DNA of 6,144 nt from the NCBI GenBank assembly GCA_021803645.1, contig JAJZLI010000044.1, positions 1 to 6,144 on the forward strand. Direction: 5' to 3'. Both the position numbers and the translations under genes were made by a program. The notes under the pieces were generated by a model that was not told the DNA's origin, made no database searches, and saw only the letters and a program-made list of their open reading frames with translations. Position 1 is the stretch's first letter. Each line of letters opens with the position of its first letter. Positions 5,519-6,144 of this stretch are shown here, one piece after another. The stretch is from a bacterium. Its GTDB lineage: Bacteria; Patescibacteriota; Dojkabacteria; JAKAPS01; JAJZLI01.

Positions 5519-6055
5519 ATGCTTTCAGGAAAAACAATAGATAAACTAAAATTAATAAAAAAATATATTGATAAAAAGATTCAAATACAACCATCTGGAG
5601 TTGACTTAACAGTAAAATCAATATATGAATGGCAAGATAGGGGAGTAATAGATTTCGATAATTCTCAAAGACAACTGCCTAAAATTAAAGAAGTGAAAAT
5701 AGTAAATGAATACTTTCATTTACCATTTGGGTCATATCTACTAGAATTTAATGAAGAATTTGAAATTCCATATAACATCTCAGGATTTGTGCTAAGCAGA
5801 AGTAGCCTAAATAGATCAGGAGCGTTTGTCGTGGGAGGGTTAATAGATCCTGGGTATAAAGGGGTAATTGCACTAATGCTTAATGTATCAAGTGCGTTTG
5901 GAATAAATATCAAGACTAATGCTAGAGTTGCACAGGTCATATTTTATGAAACAGACTCTAACGATATGACAAACATCTATGATGGAAAATATAAAAATAA
6001 AAACATAAAAGATTTACACGCTAATGATTTACCCTTCGGAAAGGGTAATATTTGA
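5519..6055 (+). CDS. Dcd/dUTPase-family protein, probable dUTP diphosphatase
   Basis: The gene encodes 178 residues, usual for the Dcd/archaeal-type dUTPase family of homotrimers. Motifs: MLSGKTI start, QPSGVDLTV (24-32), LSRSSLNRSG (92-101), GLIDPGYKG (107-115), ARVAQVIFYE (135-144) and the C-terminal YDGKYKNK (154-161) that corresponds to the YxGKYQ closing tail. In dCTP deaminases the strand after DPGxxG carries a catalytic Glu (E. coli Dcd Glu138, in the I-V-L-E-F segment). Aligning DPG puts Met120 (IALML) at this place, so deamination of dCTP is unlikely. Hydrolysis of dUTP to dUMP and pyrophosphate is the better prediction, keeping uracil out of DNA and supplying dTMP synthesis. The protein is cytoplasmic. 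It has its own promoter and a leaderless ATG at 5519 with no Shine-Dalgarno site, though read-through from the kinase gene is possible. It could instead act on another deoxynucleotide. Confidence 0.85.
   Translation: MLSGKTIDKLKLIKKYIDKKIQIQPSGVDLTVKSIYEWQDRGVIDFDNSQRQLPKIKEVKIVNEYFHLPFGSYLLEFNEEFEIPYNISGFVLSRSSLNRSGAFVVGGLIDPGYKGVIALMLNVSSAFGINIKTNARVAQVIFYETDSNDMTNIYDGKYKNKNIKDLHANDLPFGKGNI
6029..6048 (+). terminator. Stem-loop at the 3' end of the dUTPase gene, possible terminator
   Basis: TTACCCTT (6029-6036) and AAGGGTAA (6041-6048) form a perfect 8-base-pair stem around a CGGA loop. A T-rich but interrupted tail (TATTTGAAATTT) follows. The stem lies inside the last codons, just before the TGA at 6053-6055. 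It is the strongest hairpin at this gene end, but the U-tract is poor. Confidence 0.4.
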
Positions 6056-6060
6056 AATTT

Positions 6061-6081
6061 CAAAAGTATTTCCTACTTTTG
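6061..6081. terminator. Second hairpin just after the dUTPase stop
   Basis: CAAAAGTA (6061-6068) and TACTTTTG (6074-6081) are a perfect 8-base inverted repeat with a TTTCC loop, 6 bases after the stop codon. The stem is mostly A-T pairs and has no clean U-tract, so it may stabilise the mRNA end or help termination of convergent or upstream transcription rather than act alone. Confidence 0.3.
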
Positions 6082-6084
6082 TAG

Positions 6085-6104
6085 TATATATATTAATATA
6101 TATA
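6085..6104. repeat. 20-base perfect AT palindrome
   Basis: TATATATATT (6085-6094) is followed directly by its reverse complement (6095-6104), centred on TTAA. It consists only of A and T and lies 6 bases upstream of the -35 hexamer of the right-edge promoter. It could be an UP-like element, a cruciform or regulator site, or low-complexity sequence. Confidence 0.5.
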
Positions 6105-6110
6105 TTCAAG

Positions 6111-6138
6111 TTGTTATAAGAGAGATACCCAATATAAT
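6111..6138 (+). promoter_or_regulatory. Strong promoter reading out of the right edge
   Basis: TTGTTA (6111-6116), a 16-base spacer and a perfect TATAAT (6133-6138) form a near-consensus sigma-70-type promoter. The predicted start is at or just past the last base of the window, so the gene or RNA it drives is not visible. An AT-only palindrome lies just upstream. Confidence 0.6.
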
Positions 6139-6144
6139 ACGAAC

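Noticed and set aside
1..6144. CRISPR array, tRNA/rRNA, insertion sequence or phage attachment site
   Set aside because: No regularly spaced repeats, cloverleaf or rRNA segments, transposase motifs or terminal inverted repeats were seen on either strand.

Overview
The window is AT-rich (roughly one third G+C by eye). Arginine codons are mostly AGA/AGG and ATA is a common isoleucine codon. TAA, TAG and TGA all act as stops, so the code looks standard. No gene has a convincing Shine-Dalgarno site. Instead, TATAAT-type hexamers lie only 4-9 bases upstream of several start codons, which places transcription starts at or next to the ATG (leaderless mRNAs). Two promoters have good bacterial -35/-10 pairs: TTGTAA-17-TATAAT at 5481-5509 and TTGTTA-16-TATAAT at 6111-6138. 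A small-genome, low-GC bacterium such as a Patescibacteria/CPR member fits best. This is inferred from promoter and gene style, with no marker gene to prove it.

Layout: (1) Bases 1-101, minus strand, hold the N-terminus of a dienelactone-hydrolase-like alpha/beta hydrolase that runs off the left edge. (2) Bases 102-269 are a divergent AT-rich promoter region. (3) Bases 270-3930, plus strand, hold three genes: a sulfotransferase-like protein, a complete AMP-forming acyl/aryl ligase, and an integral-membrane acyltransferase-3 protein that overlaps the ligase by 41 bases. Together they look like a tailoring module for a cell-surface glycan or lipid: the ligase activates an acid, the membrane protein transfers an acyl group, and the first protein may sulfate something. 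(4) Bases 3966-5486 hold a small ASCH/DUF3850-like gene broken by a one-base frameshift, then a 418-residue fusion of a uridine-kinase-like P-loop kinase with a CYTH (triphosphate tunnel) domain. (5) Bases 5519-6055 hold a Dcd/dUTPase-family protein with its own promoter overlapping the kinase stop codon. It lacks the deaminase glutamate, so dUTPase is the better call. (6) Bases 6056-6144 hold hairpins, a 20-base AT palindrome and a strong promoter pointing out of the right edge.

The right-hand genes share a nucleotide/pyrimidine theme (kinase, triphosphate-handling CYTH, dUTPase, and ASCH, a fold that includes a nucleoside amidohydrolase). The most noteworthy items are the kinase-CYTH fusion with its altered ExExK motif, the broken ASCH gene, the ligase/acyltransferase pair with no carrier protein, and the leaderless promoter pattern.
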